From NCBI RefSeq assembly GCF_000430725.1, contig NZ_KE387208.1, positions 244,184 to 308,183 on the forward strand: a DNA stretch of 64,000 nt, in the 5' to 3' direction. Shown here in pieces: positions 61,575-64,000 of the stretch. Under the pieces are notes generated by a model. It was not told where the DNA came from. It saw nothing but the letters and a program-made list of their open reading frames with translations, and searched no databases. Position numbers and translations under genes: made by a program. Each line of letters opens with the position of its first letter. The first letter of the stretch is position 1. Source of the stretch: Azohydromonas australica DSM 1124. GTDB lineage: Bacteria; Pseudomonadota; Gammaproteobacteria; Burkholderiales; Burkholderiaceae_C.

Positions 61575-63116
61575 ATGAGCACCCTGTCGATGTCCCCTGC
61601 CCGGCTGACCCTGGCCCTGCTGGCGGCCGGCGTGATCGGTGGCGCCGGCGCCACCTTCGTCAGCAGCCACCACGCCGGCGCGGCCGTGCCGGCCACCGGT
61701 GACGCCGCCGCCACGGCCAACGCACCCGTGGCAGCGGTTGCGGGCGCACCCGACTTCTCGCTGATCACGGAGCGCCACGGCCCGGCGGTGGTCAACATCG
61801 CCGTCAGCGGCATGCGCGCGGTGAGCAACGACGAGGGCAACGAGGACGAGGAGCAGGCCACGCCGCGCGGTGCGCCCCCGGGCATGAGCCCCAACGACCC
61901 GTTCTACGAGTTCTTCCGCCGCTTCGGCCCGCCGGGATTCGCGGTTCCCAATCCGCGCGGCGGGCAGCAGCAGCAGCCCGTGCGCGGCCAGGGCTCGGGC
62001 TTCATCATCAGCGCCGACGGCGTGATCCTGACCAACGCGCACGTCGTGCACGGCGCCAAGGAGGTGACGGTCAAGCTCACCGACCGGCGCGAGTTCCAGG
62101 CCAAGGTGCTGGGCGAGGATCCCAAGACCGACGTGGCCGTGATCAAGATCGACGCCAAGGGCCTGCCCACGGTGCCGCTGGGCAGCACGCGCGACCTGCG
62201 CCCGGGCGAGTGGGTAGCGGCCATCGGCTCGCCCTTCGGGTTCGAGAACAGCGTCACCGTGGGCGTGGTCAGCGCCAAGGGCCGCTCGCTGCCCGACGAC
62301 GGCTACGTGCCCTTCCTGCAGACCGACGTGGCGATCAACCCCGGCAACTCCGGCGGCCCGCTGTTCAACGCGCGCGGCGAGGTGGTGGGCATCAACTCGC
62401 AGATCTACAGCCGCTCCGGCGGCTACATGGGGCTGTCGTTCGCGATCCCCATCGAGCTGGCGACCAAGGTCAAGGACCAGATCGTGGCCACGGGCAAGGC
62501 CAGCCACGCGCGGCTGGGCGTGGCGATCCAGGAGGTCAACCAGACGCTGGCCGACTCCTTCAAGCTCGACAAGCCCGAGGGCGCGCTGGTGGCCAGCGTG
62601 GACGCCGGCGGCCCGGCTGCCAAGGCGGGGCTGCAGGTGGGCGACGTGATCCGCAAGGTCAACGGCCAGCCCATCGTCTCCTCGGGCGACCTGCCCGCGC
62701 TCATCGGTCAATCCAGCCCCGGCGAGCAGGTGGCACTGGAGGTCTGGCGCCACGGCAAACGCGAGGAGATCAGCGCCCGGCTGGGCGACGCGGCCGACCG
62801 CTCGGCCAAGGTGGCGCAGGCCGACGACAGCGTCGCGCCGGGCCAGCAGGCCAAGCTGGGCCTGGCGCTGCGCCCGCTGCAGCCTCAGGAGCGCCGTGGC
62901 GCGGGCGTGGACGCCGGCCTGGTGGTGGAAAACGCCACCGGCCCCTCGGCGCGCGCGGGCGTGCAGCCCGGCGACGTGCTGGTGGCCGTCAACGGCACGC
63001 CAGTCAGGAGCATCGAGCAGGTGCGCGAGGTGGTGTCCAAGTCCGACAAGTCGGTGGCGCTGCTGATCCAGCGCGGGGACAGCCGGATTTTCGTGCCGGT
63101 GCGCATCGTCGGATAA
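61575..63116 (+). CDS. Periplasmic serine protease/chaperone (DegP/MucD type)
   Basis: A 513-residue HtrA protease with an N-terminal signal/anchor. Triad H156 (LTNAHVVHG), D186 (TDVAVIK) and S259 (NPGNSGGPL). Two PDZ domains follow (~300-390 and ~415-510). It degrades or refolds damaged envelope proteins. AAGGAGG (61561-61567) fixes ATG 61575. A strong terminator follows. It is divergent from the PEP-CTERM gene. Confidence 0.94.
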   Translation: MSTLSMSPARLTLALLAAGVIGGAGATFVSSHHAGAAVPATGDAAATANAPVAAVAGAPDFSLITERHGPAVVNIAVSGMRAVSNDEGNEDEEQATPRGAPPGMSPNDPFYEFFRRFGPPGFAVPNPRGGQQQQPVRGQGSGFIISADGVILTNAHVVHGAKEVTVKLTDRREFQAKVLGEDPKTDVAVIKIDAKGLPTVPLGSTRDLRPGEWVAAIGSPFGFENSVTVGVVSAKGRSLPDDGYVPFLQTDVAINPGNSGGPLFNARGEVVGINSQIYSRSGGYMGLSFAIPIELATKVKDQIVATGKASHARLGVAIQEVNQTLADSFKLDKPEGALVASVDAGGPAAKAGLQVGDVIRKVNGQPIVSSGDLPALIGQSSPGEQVALEVWRHGKREEISARLGDAADRSAKVAQADDSVAPGQQAKLGLALRPLQPQERRGAGVDAGLVVENATGPSARAGVQPGDVLVAVNGTPVRSIEQVREVVSKSDKSVALLIQRGDSRIFVPVRIVG

Positions 63117-63171
63117 GGCACCGCGTCCTGCCGCGGCACCCGCCGCCGCCATCTATCCAAGCAGGATTCCA

Positions 63172-63202
63172 GGGTCGACTTCAAGTCGACCCTTATTTTT
63201 TT
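63172..63202 (+). terminator. Intrinsic terminator of the DegP-type gene
   Basis: Stem GGGTCGAC/GTCGACCC (63172-63179 with 63185-63192), loop TTCAA, and a T-rich tail (TTATTTTTTT, 63193-63202), 55 bp after the stop codon. Confidence 0.93.
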
Positions 63203-63384
63203 CCAAATAGTTCACGAACCGGGCGAGCGCAATAACCTCCGCTGACATTCCTGAAGCCCGGCGCGTAAAATTTTTTTCTTTCGAAGCAAAGAACCTGACG
63301 GCACAAAACGAACTCATCTGCGCGCCTTGTATTTGGATGCGTGTAGCGCCTGAGACCCTGGGCTGTGCAGCTTGACGCGTTTCC

Positions 63385-63680
63385 ATGTCTTCAATGGGCA
63401 GCAACCTTAGTCTGAATTCCAGCCATAACGTTTCGGCACGCCGCCTGACTTTGTTCCTTCTGGTCGGCGGGTTTGCCACGGGCCTGCATTACCTGCTGAT
63501 CTTGATATTCACGCTGGGCCTGGGATGGCCGCTGCTGCAGGCCTCGGGTGTTGGTTTTCTCCTCAGTGCCTTGGTGAATTATGGGCTCAATGCCCGACTG
63601 ACCTTCCAGAGCCGGGAATCCCATTTCACCACGCTGCCGCGCTTTGCCGTGACGGCAGGCGCCGGGCTGGCCATCAATCA
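63385..63680 (+). pseudogene. GtrA-like membrane protein gene, cut by an insertion sequence
   Basis: Starting at ATG 63385 (or 63394), about 98 codons encode a GtrA-type protein: RLTLFLLVGGFATGLHYLLI and GFLLSALVNYGLNARLTF are characteristic of its four-helix fold. Homology stops after AGLAINH, where the IS end begins; the frame then runs into IS sequence. GtrA proteins are thought to flip undecaprenyl-linked sugars. About the last third is missing here; it may continue beyond the IS outside the window. Confidence 0.75.
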
Positions 63681-64000
63681 TAGGACTTACGCAACGAGCA
63701 CCATCCGCACCGCCGGGCTGCGCAGCTCGGCTCTTAGATAGTTGGACAGCATCTCGCGTTTGAGCTGATAGAGTGTTTTCCCGACCTGTCGCGCCTGAGC
63801 TGCCAAGCAATCCCAAACCAGCACGGCACAAGCAATATGGTTGCGCTGCATCCGGCCGCGCCGGCACTGGCATTTTTCCGCTCCAGTGAGCTGCTTGAAT
63901 TCGCGATGAAACTGCTCAATCTTCCAACGCGTGCCGCACGCTTCTTGTGTTGCATCCGTGGAATCCTGAGATAGATCGTTGGTCACGATCCAATCGATGC
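63681..64000. mobile_element. IS701-like insertion sequence, one end
   Basis: The element's end is near 63681 (TAGGACTTACGCAACGAG), judged from the break in the GtrA reading frame and the transposase stop at 63687-63689. The rest runs off the window, so the second end and the target duplication cannot be seen. Confidence 0.75.
63687..64000 (-). CDS. IS701-like transposase, C-terminal part
   Basis: The frame is open to the window edge (the local GTG at 63986 is internal: DWIVTNDLSQ precedes and spans it). TRWKIEQFHREFKQLTG carries the Glu of the DDE triad, followed by CQCRRGRMQRNHIACAVLVW and LYQLKREMLSNYL, the usual C-terminus of IS701-family enzymes. Catalytic Asp residues lie outside the window. 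Confidence 0.8.
   Translation of the reverse strand, partial: IDWIVTNDLSQDSTDATQEACGTRWKIEQFHREFKQLTGAEKCQCRRGRMQRNHIACAVLVWDCLAAQARQVGKTLYQLKREMLSNYLRAELRSPAVRMVLVA

Overview
The window is high-GC DNA (roughly 70 % G+C by eye) from a betaproteobacterium, most likely a Burkholderiales member of the Comamonadaceae or a close relative. Evidence for this is a phasin-like gene, a small Cys-rich protein and an H-NS-type protein of kinds I associate with Burkholderiales, an RND efflux operon with its own TetR repressor, a PEP-CTERM protein, a 447-residue GdhA, and a phhB-phhA pair behind a divergent Lrp-type regulator. The genus is inference only. No rRNA, tRNA or CRISPR array was seen.

Layout. 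1-12.5 kb: a partial integrase-like gene, a zinc alcohol dehydrogenase, a NYN/OST-HTH protein followed by a CAP-domain exported protein, a phenylalanine hydroxylation operon (phhB, phhA and an SDR resembling dihydropteridine reductase) with a divergent Lrp-family gene, a REC-PAS-histidine kinase, a trypsin-fold protease, an H-NS-like protein and Ada. 12.5-24.6 kb: a phasin-like gene, a convergent intergenic stretch bounded by 14-bp inverted repeats, a TetR/RND efflux operon with a 16-bp palindromic operator, the divergent NAD-salvage pair pncB/pncA, and an ABC exporter pair. 24.6-30.1 kb: a complete zeaxanthin gene set (crtZ, crtB, crtI, crtY, crtE). 30.1-42.3 kb: rmuC, gdhA, a histone-deacetylase-type amidohydrolase directly before a Pat-type protein acetyltransferase, a CYTH-like exported protein, an RMF-like gene, an M48 protease lipoprotein, a GST and a UPF0158-type protein.

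42.3-57.7 kb is the standout region. Twelve genes in a row on the minus strand, mostly overlapping or a few bases apart, begin with a stressosome core (RsbR, RsbS, RsbT) and an RsbX-like phosphatase fused to an RsbT-type ATPase. Two multi-domain histidine kinase/response regulator proteins follow, one carrying an N-terminal RsbT-like ATPase. The array then continues into a large protein of unknown family, a secreted/anchored vWA-like protein, a small membrane protein, a 1238-residue tubulin/FtsZ-like GTPase with a C-terminal GYF_2-type domain, a zinc-ribbon membrane protein and a glycine-zipper lipoprotein. No sigma factor, RsbV or RsbW is present, so the stressosome probably signals into the kinases and perhaps into the tubulin/vWA module. 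This is the best candidate for an undescribed system.

57.8-64 kb: a DUF2076-type protein, an OmpR/QseC-type two-component pair, a PEP-CTERM protein, a DegP/MucD protease, and a gtrA-like gene cut by an IS701-like element that runs off the window.
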